Shown piece after piece: positions 27,803-35,878 of a stretch of DNA of 50,433 nucleotides (position 1 is its first letter; every line of letters starts with the position of its first letter). The DNA comes from Sneathiella sp. (GTDB taxonomy: Bacteria > Pseudomonadota > Alphaproteobacteria > Sneathiellales > Sneathiellaceae). The position numbers and the translations under genes are program-made. The stretch is from contig PAKP01000066.1 in assembly GCA_002706985.1 (NCBI GenBank), positions 1 through 50,433 on the forward strand, given 5' to 3'. The notes under the pieces were generated by a model, which saw only the letters and a list, made by a program, of their open reading frames with translations, had not been told where the DNA came from and searched no databases.

Positions 27803-27913
27803 CTACTTTACCGACAGGCAAAAAATATTTTTTAACCAGTACGCTGACACTCATTCTCCTCTTATATATAACTCCTTCTTACTGAATTTTCATAATCTTG
27901 ATAGGTAACCTTT

Positions 27914-28852
27914 ATGGTCCCTGGAAATATCAACCTTACCCAGCTTCAGACATTTCTGTGGGTCTCTTCTTTGCGCAGCTTTCGCAAGACGGCCGAGAAG
28001 ATGAATACGACGCAGCCTGCAATTTCCTCCCGGATCGCCAGGCTGGAAGAAACGCTGGGTGTTCGCCTGTTCGAGAGGGACACGGGCTCCATACAGCTGA
28101 CGGCAAAAGGACTTGAGCTTCTGCCCTATGCCGAGAAACTCCTCAGGACATCTGCCCTGCTCGTGGACCGGATCAGTCAAGATGAGGATTATGTCGGCAT
28201 ATTACGCCTTGGCGTCTCCGAGGTGATTGTTCATACATTCCTGCCCGATTTTCTATCCGGCCTCCATCAGAAATTTCCGGAAATCGAGGTCGATATTGTT
28301 GTCGACGCAACCGCAAACCTGCGCCGGGAGTTGATCGAACGCTCAATCGACTTTGCCTTGCTGATGGGGCCGGTAACGGATTACCAGATCGAAAACCACG
28401 ACCTGATCGAATTCGACGTTATCTGGGCGGCCGCCCCATCCCTCAAAATCGAGACGGATCGCGAATTGTCCTTGGACGAATTGGCCACCTCGCCGCTCAT
28501 CACCTATGCGCGCAATACGCGACCCTATGCCGACCTGTCACGGCAGCTTCGCAAGAATACGGAACTGCCTGCCCGCATTTATTCCTCCAGCTCACTTGCG
28601 GCCATTCACAGGATGGCGCTGGATGGTATCGGAATCGCAAACCTGCCACGTCAGATGATTCAGGCAGATATCATAAATGGCCACTTGCAGCAGATACAAT
28701 GCGTATGGCACCCACCCAGCCTTAAATTCACAGCATCCTACCCGACCGAACCCTATAACCCGGTGATCGAGAAAATTGTCCATCATGCATTGGATGTTTC
28801 GCGCAGTTACCGCAAGCAAATAGAAACCCTTGTCCCGCTCGCTACCCAGTAG
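27914..28852 (+). CDS. LysR family transcriptional regulator
   Basis: A 312-aa LysR-type regulator. The N-terminal helix-turn-helix is about residues 8-66 (QLQTFLWVSSLRSFRKTAEK and TTQPAISSRIARLEETLG). The effector domain follows from about residue 94 (GILRLGVSEVIVHTFLPDFL), with IHRMALDGIGIANLPRQM near the C terminus. It is divergent from the aldehyde/alcohol dehydrogenase genes and is likely to regulate them, as is usual for LysR proteins. The effector is unknown. Confidence 0.93.
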   Translation: MVPGNINLTQLQTFLWVSSLRSFRKTAEKMNTTQPAISSRIARLEETLGVRLFERDTGSIQLTAKGLELLPYAEKLLRTSALLVDRISQDEDYVGILRLGVSEVIVHTFLPDFLSGLHQKFPEIEVDIVVDATANLRRELIERSIDFALLMGPVTDYQIENHDLIEFDVIWAAAPSLKIETDRELSLDELATSPLITYARNTRPYADLSRQLRKNTELPARIYSSSSLAAIHRMALDGIGIANLPRQMIQADIINGHLQQIQCVWHPPSLKFTASYPTEPYNPVIEKIVHHALDVSRSYRKQIETLVPLATQ

Positions 28853-28931
28853 AAATGACGGAAATCAGGGTAGCATATGGCGCATCCATGCTATTGTTGC
28901 AGTTTAATCTTGCCTAATGTTACAGTGTTAT

Positions 28932-29003
28932 GACGAAAGACCATCACCGTCACCTGTCAGGGGAATTTTCGTCTTCGGCCCCTGACGAAATGGGCGCAAG
29001 CCC
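28932..29003 (+). ncRNA. Possible structured leader with mutually exclusive hairpins
   Basis: GTCAGGGG (28956-28963) pairs with CCCCTGAC (28979-28986). The loop holds TTTCGTC (28967-28973), which is complementary to GACGAAA both upstream (28932-28938, forming a pseudoknot) and downstream (28984-28990, forming a competing hairpin). A GGGC-GCAA-GCCC hairpin follows at 28992-29003, 23 nt before the ATG of the 66-aa gene. I cannot match this to a known riboswitch class, and it may be a chance fold. Confidence 0.4.
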
Positions 29004-29026
29004 GAGAGTAAAAGTCAGAGCGAGAA

Positions 29027-29227
29027 ATGAGTACCTACGTTTTTTCCGTTTACAACACCGAAGCGCGTAATGCGCTCGACAACAACCAGGAACATCCCCA
29101 TATTTCAATGCGCTGGGCCACTCCGTGCCGGTTTGCCGTCGAAGCAGAAAATCCGCAGAAGGCGGAGTCCTGCATTAAGGAGAAATATCCCCGCGAAGAG
29201 GGGTTTGTGACCAAACGCCTGAACTGA
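29027..29227 (+). CDS. Unrecognised 66-aa protein
   Basis: I do not recognise this protein. It begins MSTYVFSVYNTEARNALDN and ends in EEGFVTKRLN. The alternation of hydrophobic and polar residues (YVFSVYNTEAR, CRFAVEAENPQKAESCI) suggests a compact beta-alpha fold. Cysteines occur at 34 and 48. It has no membrane segment or signal peptide. It is preceded by a potentially structured leader and followed 105 nt later by a crotonase gene on the same strand. Coding status rests on a plausible start, composition and context. Confidence 0.6.
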   Translation: MSTYVFSVYNTEARNALDNNQEHPHISMRWATPCRFAVEAENPQKAESCIKEKYPREEGFVTKRLN

Positions 29228-29332
29228 TCTTCGAGGAGGTCTGCTAACGGCGTTCGGGGGCATGTCTACGCCTCCACGGGTTGGTCTGCTCAAATGCATC
29301 TCTCTAAACACTCTCAATAGGAAGCGAGACCC

Positions 29333-30097
29333 ATGACAAACAAACAAAAAATAATAACCGAATCAAAGGGACCCGTTACAACCATCATCGTCAACAGGCC
29401 GGAAGTACGAAACGCGCTCGATCAGGAATCGATGGAACTTCTCACGCTTGCCTATCGCGCGTTCGAAGCGGATGACAGTCAGCGTGTCGCCGTTGTTACC
29501 GGCGCAGGTGGTGCGTTCTGCGCAGGTGCCGATCTGAAAGAAGCCTCCAAACGGGTCGATTACAAAGCCTGGGCTGGCCATCAGGACGGACCGTTTCACA
29601 AGCCACTTTCAAAGCCGCTGATCGGGGCCATTGCCGGTCATGCCTGCGCCGGCGGCATGGGCCTCGCCCTTCACTGCGATATCCGTATTGCCGAGGAAAC
29701 GGCTGTTTTTGGCATTTTCTGCCGTCGCTGGGGTGTTCCGATGAGCGACGGGACGCCGGTGCGCCTGCCCCGTGTTATCGGCATGGGCCGGGCTCTCGAT
29801 ATGATGCTGACCGGGCGACCGGTTCCGGCAGACGAAGCGCTATCCATGGGGCTTGTCACACGTGTTGTCCCGACAGGCACCGCGCGTGCCGCCGCGGAGG
29901 AGCTCGCCCTGCAAATCGCGGACTTTCCGCAAATCGCCATGTTGTCGGATCGGGAGAGCGTTTACATGCAGGAAGGCAAAACCGACGCGGAAGCCATTCA
30001 GTTCGAAATGATGGCCGCGGAGGAAGCGAAACAGAAGGAAGCAAAAGCTGGCGCCGCCCGTTTTGCCTCAGGAGAAGGCCGTCACGGCGCTTTCTGA
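29333..30097 (+). CDS. Crotonase superfamily protein without the hydratase glutamates
   Basis: A 254-aa crotonase-fold protein. The oxyanion-hole motif is GAFCAGADLKEA, and CAGGMGLALHCDIRIAE is conserved. The region that carries the first catalytic Glu in enoyl-CoA hydratases reads FGIFCRRWGVPMSDG, and the second Glu is Asp in RALDMMLTGR. This matches a widespread subgroup annotated as enoyl-CoA hydratase whose true reaction is unclear. Its 3' end overlaps the convergent AsnC-family gene by 16 nt. Confidence 0.87.
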   Translation: MTNKQKIITESKGPVTTIIVNRPEVRNALDQESMELLTLAYRAFEADDSQRVAVVTGAGGAFCAGADLKEASKRVDYKAWAGHQDGPFHKPLSKPLIGAIAGHACAGGMGLALHCDIRIAEETAVFGIFCRRWGVPMSDGTPVRLPRVIGMGRALDMMLTGRPVPADEALSMGLVTRVVPTGTARAAAEELALQIADFPQIAMLSDRESVYMQEGKTDAEAIQFEMMAAEEAKQKEAKAGAARFASGEGRHGAF

Positions 30098-30558
30098 TAA
30101 TTTCCGAAAATAGGATATCCCCTCCAGGGCTTGATCGCCCGCAAGGCGAAGATTGACCGCATGCTCGCCACATGCGGCAGCTTCGCGAGGCAGTTCCGGT
30201 GAATGCGGTCATAGTCCCGTACATCGCTAGCGGTGACCCGCATGATATAATCCGCATTGCCGGTCGTCAGATGACATTCCAGTATTTCATCATAGGTCAT
30301 CACCGCTTTTTCGAAGAAATCCAGCGTCTCCTGGCTTTGCGATGTCAGAGATATCTCGACAAAGACATCAACCTCCAGGCCGAGCGAGCGCTTGTCCAGC
30401 CGTGCCATATAACCGTCGATCACAGCCGCATCCTCCAGCAGCTTGATGCGGCGATGGCAGGCCGATAGCGAAAGATTTACCCGCTCCGCGATCTCTGAGA
30501 TGGGCTGGCTTGAGTCGCGCTGCAACTCCAACAAAATCTGCCGATCAAAGCTATCCAT
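30082..30558 (-). CDS. Lrp/AsnC family transcriptional regulator
   Basis: A 158-aa feast/famine regulator. The N-terminal winged helix has DSFDRQILLELQRDSSQPIS and VNLSLSACHRRIKLLEDAAV, and the C-terminal RAM domain contains VDVFVEISL and ECHLTTGNADYIMRVTASDV. It is divergent from ald with a 143-nt AT-rich intergenic region. This arrangement is typical for Lrp-type activators of alanine dehydrogenase, where alanine or another amino acid is the effector. Its last 16 nt overlap the convergent crotonase gene. Confidence 0.93.
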   Translation of the reverse strand: MDSFDRQILLELQRDSSQPISEIAERVNLSLSACHRRIKLLEDAAVIDGYMARLDKRSLGLEVDVFVEISLTSQSQETLDFFEKAVMTYDEILECHLTTGNADYIMRVTASDVRDYDRIHRNCLAKLPHVASMRSIFALRAIKPWRGYPIFGNYQKAP

Positions 30559-30701
30559 TGGAATTTTTCCCGTTATTTGTCCTATTGATGGGATTTTATA
30601 CTAAAAAAATTTATTGATAAAATAATTTTCGGAAATAATTTCACGCGAAAAATCGTATAATTCTTGCCTTCGAAGTTGATCTGTCTGGGGGAGAAAACAG
30701 C

Positions 30702-31820
30702 ATGATCGTCGGAACACCCAAGGAAATCAAAAACCACGAATACCGTGTCGGGCTGACGCCGGAAAGCGCCGGGGAACTTGTTACTCGCGGCCATGAAGTT
30801 CTCGTGGAAACGGATGCGGGCCGCGGTATCGGCGCATTCAACGAGGATTACGAAGCCGTTGGCGCGAAAATTGTCGGTACCGCCGAAGAAATTTTCGCGC
30901 GCGCCGAGATGGTCGTAAAGGTGAAGGAGCCCCAGGCAGTTGAACGCGTCATGCTGCGCGAAGACCAGATATTATATACCTATCTTCACCTTGCGCCGGA
31001 TCCGGAGCAAACTCATGATCTGATAAAATCAGGTGCTGTCTGCATTGCCTATGAGACGGTCACGGATAATGCAGGCGGCCTCCCGCTCTTGAAACCGATG
31101 AGTCAGGTCGCTGGCCGCATGTCGGTGCAGGCCGGCGCGGCGGCACTTGAAAAATCCCATGGCGGGCGCGGTGTCCTGCTGGGTGGCGTCCCGGGCGTTG
31201 CGCCGGGCAAGGTCGTCATTATCGGTGGCGGCGTAGTCGGGTTCAATGCGGCCCAGATGGCGATAGGCCTTCATGCGGATGTCACGATCCTCGATCGTAA
31301 TCCTGCCGCGCTTGAACGGCTCGAAAATCATTTTGAATCGTCCGCCAAGGTGATCTATTCCACCAACGCCCTTCTCGAACGACTGGTGATGGAGGCCGAT
31401 CTTGTGATTGGCGCTGTGCTGATCCCCGGCGCTGCCGCACCAAAGCTGGTCACCCGCGAAATGTTGGCCACCATGCAGGAAGGATCCGTCATCGTTGATG
31501 TGGCGATTGACCAGGGCGGATGCTTTGAAACGTCGAAGCCGACAACTCATGCGGATCCAACCTATGTTGTTGATGGTGTCGTTCATTACTGCGTCGCCAA
31601 TATGCCGGGTGGGGTTGCCCGGACCTCGACCTACGCGCTCAACAACGTCACCCTGCCCCATGCGCTCCGCATTGCGGACAAGGGCTGGAAGCAGGCGCTA
31701 AAGGATGATCGGCATCTTGCAAACGGTCTAAATGTCTGGAACGGCAAGATCACCTGCGAGCCTGTTGCACGGGACCTCGACCTTGATTACACACCAATCG
31801 AAGAAGCAGTAAAGGGTTAA
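30702..31820 (+). CDS. ald: Alanine dehydrogenase
   Basis: A 372-aa NAD-dependent L-alanine dehydrogenase, the standard length. Substrate and catalytic residues Arg15, Lys75 (VVKVKEPQ) and His96 ([10 protein letters not shown]) are in their canonical positions, and the NAD fold is [17 protein letters not shown]. It interconverts alanine with pyruvate and ammonia in the cytoplasm. The divergent AsnC/Lrp gene probably controls it. A strong terminator follows 16 nt after the stop. Confidence 0.97.
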   Translation: MIVGTPKEIKNHEYRVGLTPESAGELVTRGHEVLVETDAGRGIGAFNEDYEAVGAKIVGTAEEIFARAEMVVKVKEPQAVERVMLREDQILYTYLHLAPDPEQTHDLIKSGAVCIAYETVTDNAGGLPLLKPMSQVAGRMSVQAGAAALEKSHGGRGVLLGGVPGVAPGKVVIIGGGVVGFNAAQMAIGLHADVTILDRNPAALERLENHFESSAKVIYSTNALLERLVMEADLVIGAVLIPGAAAPKLVTREMLATMQEGSVIVDVAIDQGGCFETSKPTTHADPTYVVDGVVHYCVANMPGGVARTSTYALNNVTLPHALRIADKGWKQALKDDRHLANGLNVWNGKITCEPVARDLDLDYTPIEEAVKG

Positions 31821-31836
31821 GTTCCGACGCAAACAA

Positions 31837-31862
31837 AAGCCCGGCCTTCCGGTCGGGCTTTA
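31837..31862. terminator. Bidirectional Rho-independent terminator between ald and tRNA-Arg
   Basis: AAAGCCCGGCC (31837-31847) pairs with GGTCGGGCTTT (31852-31862), one G-T pair, loop TTCC. It can end ald on the plus strand; on the minus strand the following TTTTGTTTG tract would end the tRNA-Arg transcript. Confidence 0.87.
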
Positions 31863-31872
31863 TATCTGCAAT

Positions 31873-31949
31873 GGCGACCCCGGCACGACTCGAACGTGCG
31901 ACCTATTGATTAGAAGTCAATTGCTCTATCCAGCTGAGCTACGGGGCCG
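31873..31949 (-). tRNA. tRNA-Arg (anticodon TCT), CCA encoded
   Basis: The reverse complement folds as a cloverleaf: acceptor GGCCCCG/CGGGGTC, D arm AGCTCAGCTGGATAGAGC, anticodon stem ATTGA/TCAAT with loop CTTCTAA (anticodon TCT, reading AGA/AGG), and T arm GCACGTTCGAGTCGTGC. Discriminator G and CCA are encoded. Confidence 0.97.
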
Positions 31950-31974
31950 TTATTCTGCGAAACTCGATCTGTTG

Positions 31975-32277
31975 CTAGCCGCGAACCCGGGTATAGGCGA
32001 AGTTTTCCGCATAGGCCTTTAGGTGAAGGCGGCGCTTCTTGGGTTCAAAAACCGTGTAGGGAATGTTGTTCGACTCACAAAAGGCGATAGCACTTTCCTT
32101 GTCGTCAAAATCGACTGTCACCTGCGAATTCATATCCCGTGACCCGGTCCAGCCCATCAGCGGTTCAATATATCTCGCTTCAGAGGGCGCATATTCAAGG
32201 CGCCAGTGCTTGGTCCCCTTGCGGCCTGACTGCATGGCGTTTTTCGCCGGTTGGAAAATTCTCGCCTTCATTGTCAT
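31975..32277 (-). CDS. NDUFS4-like accessory subunit of respiratory complex I
   Basis: A 100-aa protein of the ETC complex I subunit conserved region family, homologous to mitochondrial NDUFS4 (18-kDa AQDQ subunit). Matching parts are ARIFQPAKNAMQSG, TKHWRLEYAP, PLMGWTGSRDMNSQVTVDF and DKESAIAFCESNN. In alphaproteobacteria it is a peripheral subunit of NADH:quinone oxidoreductase. It lies away from any nuo genes and near two tRNA genes. The start may be the ATG at 32277 or the one at 32271. Confidence 0.92.
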   Translation of the reverse strand: MTMKARIFQPAKNAMQSGRKGTKHWRLEYAPSEARYIEPLMGWTGSRDMNSQVTVDFDDKESAIAFCESNNIPYTVFEPKKRRLHLKAYAENFAYTRVRG

Positions 32278-32284
32278 CGCTCAA

Positions 32285-32902
32285 CTACTCTCCAGTATGA
32301 CTGAATACTTCAGCGGGCACATAGTCCAGTTCACCAAAGCCCGGCGCTTCCCAGTAAAGCTCCAATGTCGCAGTGTTCCTTTTTTCGAAATACTTGATAT
32401 GGATCGGATACCAGCCCGGCTCTGAAACCTCAACAATTATTTCATCGGAAAAACGATCGGCATGAACGTCCGGATCCTCATAAATCAGCTTGTCACCGAT
32501 AGAAATCCAGACACCGTCATTTGAATGCACCATAAAAACATAACGCCCCGGCTGCTCCATCTTGATGAAGCCCTTGATAATCGCCCCGACCATATCGTTG
32601 CTTTTCGCCGTCAGGACATTTCCTTGGCCCACCTGATAATTCAGCATCGGAATGGGTTCTCCCGGCGTGCCGTCCATATAACCCATATTCTCTTCAAGTT
32701 CTTTAATGCTGTTGACCTTCACCCCATAATAGGTGACCGCGAGGCCAGGCTTGAGATTGGCGGCATCAGGTTGCGGGGAGGCCGGCTTGAGATCGGTAAA
32801 TGTTTCCGCCTGGGCAATAGCAGGTACCATCAAAAGGCCCAGCAGGAATATCGCGACGCGCGCCTGTCGTATAATCAGCTTTTGTATAGCACTCTCTTTC
32901 AT
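32285..32902 (-). CDS. Exported PA14-domain protein
   Basis: From the ATG at 32902 the precursor is 205 aa; GGAGG 10 nt upstream supports this start, although the frame is open further. Residues 1-32 form a signal peptide (VAIFLLGLLMVPAIAQA). The mature part is a single PA14 beta-barrel: LKPGLAVTYYGVKVNSIKEL, FIKMEQPGRYVFMVHSNDGV, WISIGDKLIYED, and SEPGWYPIHIKYFEKRNTAT with ELYWEAPG. PA14 domains bind carbohydrates in many secreted proteins. It has no attached enzyme domain and should be periplasmic or extracellular. Confidence 0.85.
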   Translation of the reverse strand: MKESAIQKLIIRQARVAIFLLGLLMVPAIAQAETFTDLKPASPQPDAANLKPGLAVTYYGVKVNSIKELEENMGYMDGTPGEPIPMLNYQVGQGNVLTAKSNDMVGAIIKGFIKMEQPGRYVFMVHSNDGVWISIGDKLIYEDPDVHADRFSDEIIVEVSEPGWYPIHIKYFEKRNTATLELYWEAPGFGELDYVPAEVFSHTGE

Positions 32903-33029
32903 CTGCCCATCACCTCCCTCATATAAATCCTCATAATATTCTATTGAAAATTTACTTGACGGCAACGGAAAGCGCAACCATCCGGCATTCTTCATGAAAT
33001 CGTCACGCATTTTTCGCCTGAAATTATAA

Positions 33030-33062
33030 AAAACCCTGCAAATCATTGATTCACAGGGTTTT
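33030..33062 (-). terminator. Rho-independent terminator of tRNA-Pro
   Basis: On the minus strand AAAACCCTG pairs with CAGGGTTTT around a 15-nt loop and runs into further T residues (TTTTTTATAA). It begins 5 nt beyond the tRNA CCA end. Confidence 0.75.
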
Positions 33063-33067
33063 AAAAA

Positions 33068-33144
<77 letters not shown>

Positions 33145-33206
33145 TTCAGTGAAAGGATCATCTATACTAACAACGCCCGGCTCGCAAGTCAGAATTAAGA
33201 ATTTTT

Positions 33207-33638
33207 CTAAGGCCCGACATGAACATAATGGAATATCGCGTCGGCTTTGAACAATACCTTGCCCCGTGCCCTCAACTCGCCCCGGACGAAGACAACTGTT
33301 CGCGTGCTTCGAATCACCTCGACACTGGATTCCACCCAGTCCCCTTCCCGTGACGGTGAGAGGAACTCGGAGTTCATCTTGATTGTCACACAACGCCGAC
33401 CGGTTTCATAACGTACAGAGGCCGCAAGCGCCGCGTCCGCGAACGTCATCATCATTCCGCCATGCACCACCCTGATGCTGTTGAGATGACGTTCCTCCAC
33501 CCGGAAAGCCCGGATCAGTTTGCCGTCATCTGTAATCTTCTCATAGAAAGGGCCGTTTATGTTCGTGAAAGGTGCTTTTCTCTCAACAATTTCAAATCCA
33601 TCAGGAACATCGCGGGTTCCGGTTGTGTTGTTGTTCAT
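33207..33638 (-). CDS. PaaI/hotdog-fold thioesterase
   Basis: A 143-aa hotdog thioesterase, unlike the two others in this window. [20 protein letters not shown] contains the HGG motif and the catalytic Asp of the PaaI-like family, followed by [18 protein letters not shown]. The natural acyl-CoA is unknown. It precedes tRNA-Pro and follows the DUF192 gene on the same strand with a 14-nt gap, suggesting cotranscription. Confidence 0.88.
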   Translation of the reverse strand: MNNNTTGTRDVPDGFEIVERKAPFTNINGPFYEKITDDGKLIRAFRVEERHLNSIRVVHGGMMMTFADAALAASVRYETGRRCVTIKMNSEFLSPSREGDWVESSVEVIRSTRTVVFVRGELRARGKVLFKADAIFHYVHVGP

Positions 33639-33652
33639 TGTTTGTCCGGTGG

Positions 33653-34171
33653 TTACTGATTTTCAAAAATGGGATGATACAGAACATCCCCGACCTTAAC
33701 AGAGTTTTCTTGAGCAAATCCCCCATTCAGTTCAAGAACCGCCCGGGCCACCCCTTCGAATGTAACGACATCCAGTGAATGGGGAATTGCTTTGTCCTTG
33801 ATATAGAGAATTTTCCCCGCCGCATCCACAAAGAACATATCGAGTGAAATTTTCGTATCTTTCATCCACATCGTAATCTTCCGGGTTTCGCCAAAATCGA
33901 AAAGCATCCCCTGCATTGGTGGCAAAGCAGGACGATGCATCAGGCCTTTGCTCCGCTCCGCGGGATCATCCGCGACTTCAACATCCAGAAGAATACTCCG
34001 CTCCGAGGTTTCGAGGATGAGGCGTTCGGTCTCAGAGACTGTTTCAGCGTGAGGCGCCGATATCGCCGCATGAAACAGCAATAAAATCAATCCAGTCAGG
34101 ATAAATATGAAACCGTTACGCGAACTGACCAGTGATGTCATTCGACCGAAGAATCCCTTGTCTGCAAACAT
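33653..34171 (-). CDS. Exported DUF192 family protein
   Basis: A 172-aa protein. Residues 20-40 form an uncleaved anchor or signal peptide ([20 protein letters not shown]). The DUF192 domain follows: [36 protein letters not shown], and the terminal [23 protein letters not shown]192 proteins form a small beta barrel in the periplasm, with no established function. It is divergent from the TPP riboswitch and upstream of the thioesterase gene on the minus strand. Confidence 0.9.
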   Translation of the reverse strand: MFADKGFFGRMTSLVSSRNGFIFILTGLILLLFHAAISAPHAETVSETERLILETSERSILLDVEVADDPAERSKGLMHRPALPPMQGMLFDFGETRKITMWMKDTKISLDMFFVDAAGKILYIKDKAIPHSLDVVTFEGVARAVLELNGGFAQENSVKVGDVLYHPIFENQ

Positions 34172-34187
34172 ATTTTCTTTATAGTAG

Positions 34188-34282
34188 GGGCTCCTCGGGG
34201 GGAGCCAGTTTGGCTGAGAGGTTCCGATAGGCGGAACGACCCCGAATACCTGATCAGGTTAATACCTGCGTAGGAACGAGAG
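34188..34282 (+). promoter_or_regulatory. TPP riboswitch (THI element)
   Basis: All conserved blocks are present in order: CTCGGGGGGAGCC (34194-34206), CTGAGA (34214-34219), an optional helix GTTCCG/CGGAAC (34221-34237), ACCCC (34239-34243), ACCTGATC (34248-34255), TAATACC (34260-34266) and GCGTAGG (34268-34274). The P1 helix can pair CTCG (34194-34197) with CGAG (34277-34280). It overlaps the purine-rich GAGAGG just before the thiZ start codon. This placement indicates that thiamine pyrophosphate represses translation initiation. Confidence 0.95.
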
Positions 34283-34286
34283 GTCA

Positions 34287-35087
34287 ATGGAACCCGAACG
34301 CCCAGACATTTTATCTATGCCGAAGCCGATGAACGTCGCATCGGGCGATCTGTCGCCTGTCGGTGTGACGCTGAACCTCGACCATCTCGAATTTGACGGA
34401 CAATTGATCCTTAGCAATCTCGAGCTAACACTGGAACCCGGAAAAATTACCTGTCTGCTGGGTCCCAGCGGGGTCGGCAAGAGCAGTATTCTCAAAGTTC
34501 TTGCCGGATTTATTCCGCTGCCCGGGCATAGCCGTATAACGGTCAGCGATAATGGGCCCCTCGCCGGGCGCCTTTCCTATATGGATCAGCAAGACTTGCT
34601 CCTGCCATGGGCGACAGTAGAGGATAACCTGCTGATCGGCGATCGGCTGCGGGGTAACCCACCAAATATCGAACGTGCCCGCCACCTTCTTAATCATGTC
34701 GGGCTTGCAGATCGACGCGATGCCCTTCCCGCGACACTCTCCGGCGGTATGCGCCAGCGCGTTGCTCTGGCCCGGACTTTGATGGAGGGGGCGCCGATCG
34801 TCCTGATGGACGAACCTTTTTCCGCGCTCGACGCCATTACAAAATTCCGTCTTCAGGATCTCGCGGCGGACATGCTGAACGGCAAGACGGTCTTGCTCAT
34901 TACACATGACCCGCTGGAGGCTTTGCGCATCGGCCATGTCATACATGTTCTCTCCGGTATCCCGGCCACCCTCTCACAGCCGCTGGCTCCGGAAGGATCC
35001 ATTCCCCGCAATCCGACTGACGACGCGCTCAAGCATCACTATTCTGATATTATGGCGCAGCTGGCTGCTTCCGGAAGGTTGTCATGA
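34287..35087 (+). CDS. thiZ: ABC transporter ATPase for thiamine or its pyrimidine precursor, ThiZ-like
   Basis: A 266-aa ATPase of the nitrate/taurine/SsuB type. It has Walker A GPSGVGKSS, Q-loop YMDQQDLLLPWATVEDN, signature ATLSGGMRQRVALARTL, Walker B IVLMDEPFSALDA and H-loop LLITHDPLEALRI. The riboswitch immediately upstream and the ThiY-type binding protein downstream assign it to pyrimidine (thiamine precursor) uptake. It overlaps thiX by 4 nt. The start at 34287 follows the riboswitch by 4 nt; later in-frame ATGs (34318, 34330) would leave a long leader. Confidence 0.92.
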   Translation: MEPERPDILSMPKPMNVASGDLSPVGVTLNLDHLEFDGQLILSNLELTLEPGKITCLLGPSGVGKSSILKVLAGFIPLPGHSRITVSDNGPLAGRLSYMDQQDLLLPWATVEDNLLIGDRLRGNPPNIERARHLLNHVGLADRRDALPATLSGGMRQRVALARTLMEGAPIVLMDEPFSALDAITKFRLQDLAADMLNGKTVLLITHDPLEALRIGHVIHVLSGIPATLSQPLAPEGSIPRNPTDDALKHHYSDIMAQLAASGRLS

Positions 35088-35878
35088 AGCTCTTTCGTAT
35101 TCTGATAACCTTGGCCGGGCTGCTTCTCCTCTGGGCCGCGATAACCGCGCTTCTTGATCTGCCGAAATTCATACTCCCCTCGCCGCTGATCGTGATGGAG
35201 GCGCTTTTCCGTCACGCCGCGCTGATTGCGGAGAATGCAATGACCACGGCCACAGAGATTCTTCTGGGCCTTGTTCTCGGGATTGTATTCGGGATGATAT
35301 CGGCTCTCATGATTTCCGCCTATCGGCCGGTAAAACAATGGGTTTTCCCTCTTTTGATTGCAAGTCAGGCAATCCCTGTCTTTGCAATCGCCCCGCTGCT
35401 CGTTCTGTGGCTGGGATATGGCATCGCCCCAAAAGTGGTGATGAGCCTGCTCATCATCTATTTTCCGGTAACCGTCGGATTTCTGGACGGTCTGAACCGG
35501 ACGGAGCCCGCATGGGTAAACCTCGCCGCACTGTTGCAGAAATCAGGTCATACAGGCCGCCTTGGAGATATGGTCCGTCTCTATCGCTATATCAAGATTC
35601 CTTACGCCCTTCCCTCGCTAGCCTCCGGCATCCGGGTTGCCGCAGCGGTTGCCCCGATCGGTGCCGTGGTTGGTGAGTGGGTCGGCGCTTCTTCCGGTCT
35701 CGGTTACCTGATGCTCCATGCGAACGCCCGCGTCCAGACGGACCTGATGTTCGCCAGCCTGCTGGTTCTGACCCTGATGGCGCTTATTCTTTATTACCTG
35801 ATCGATCATGGCCTCCGGCGCGCTTTGCCCTGGCTTTCAGATCAGGACGATACTGTCACCCAAAAACGGAGTTTGTAA
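35084..35878 (+). CDS. thiX: ABC transporter permease, ThiX-like
   Basis: A 264-aa permease of the SsuC/TauC type with about six transmembrane segments. The ATPase coupling motif is seen around RLYRYIKIPYALPSLASGIR and VAAAVAPIGAVVGEWVGASS. It is translationally coupled to thiZ (ATGA overlap), and its stop abuts the thiY start. Together the three genes form an importer under TPP riboswitch control. Confidence 0.92.
   Translation: MKLFRILITLAGLLLLWAAITALLDLPKFILPSPLIVMEALFRHAALIAENAMTTATEILLGLVLGIVFGMISALMISAYRPVKQWVFPLLIASQAIPVFAIAPLLVLWLGYGIAPKVVMSLLIIYFPVTVGFLDGLNRTEPAWVNLAALLQKSGHTGRLGDMVRLYRYIKIPYALPSLASGIRVAAAVAPIGAVVGEWVGASSGLGYLMLHANARVQTDLMFASLLVLTLMALILYYLIDHGLRRALPWLSDQDDTVTQKRSL

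Noticed and set aside
28900..28920. TTAATCTTGCCTAATG as a CtrA box upstream of the 66-aa gene
   Set aside because: The second half-site is TAAT/CTAA, not TTAA at the required spacing.
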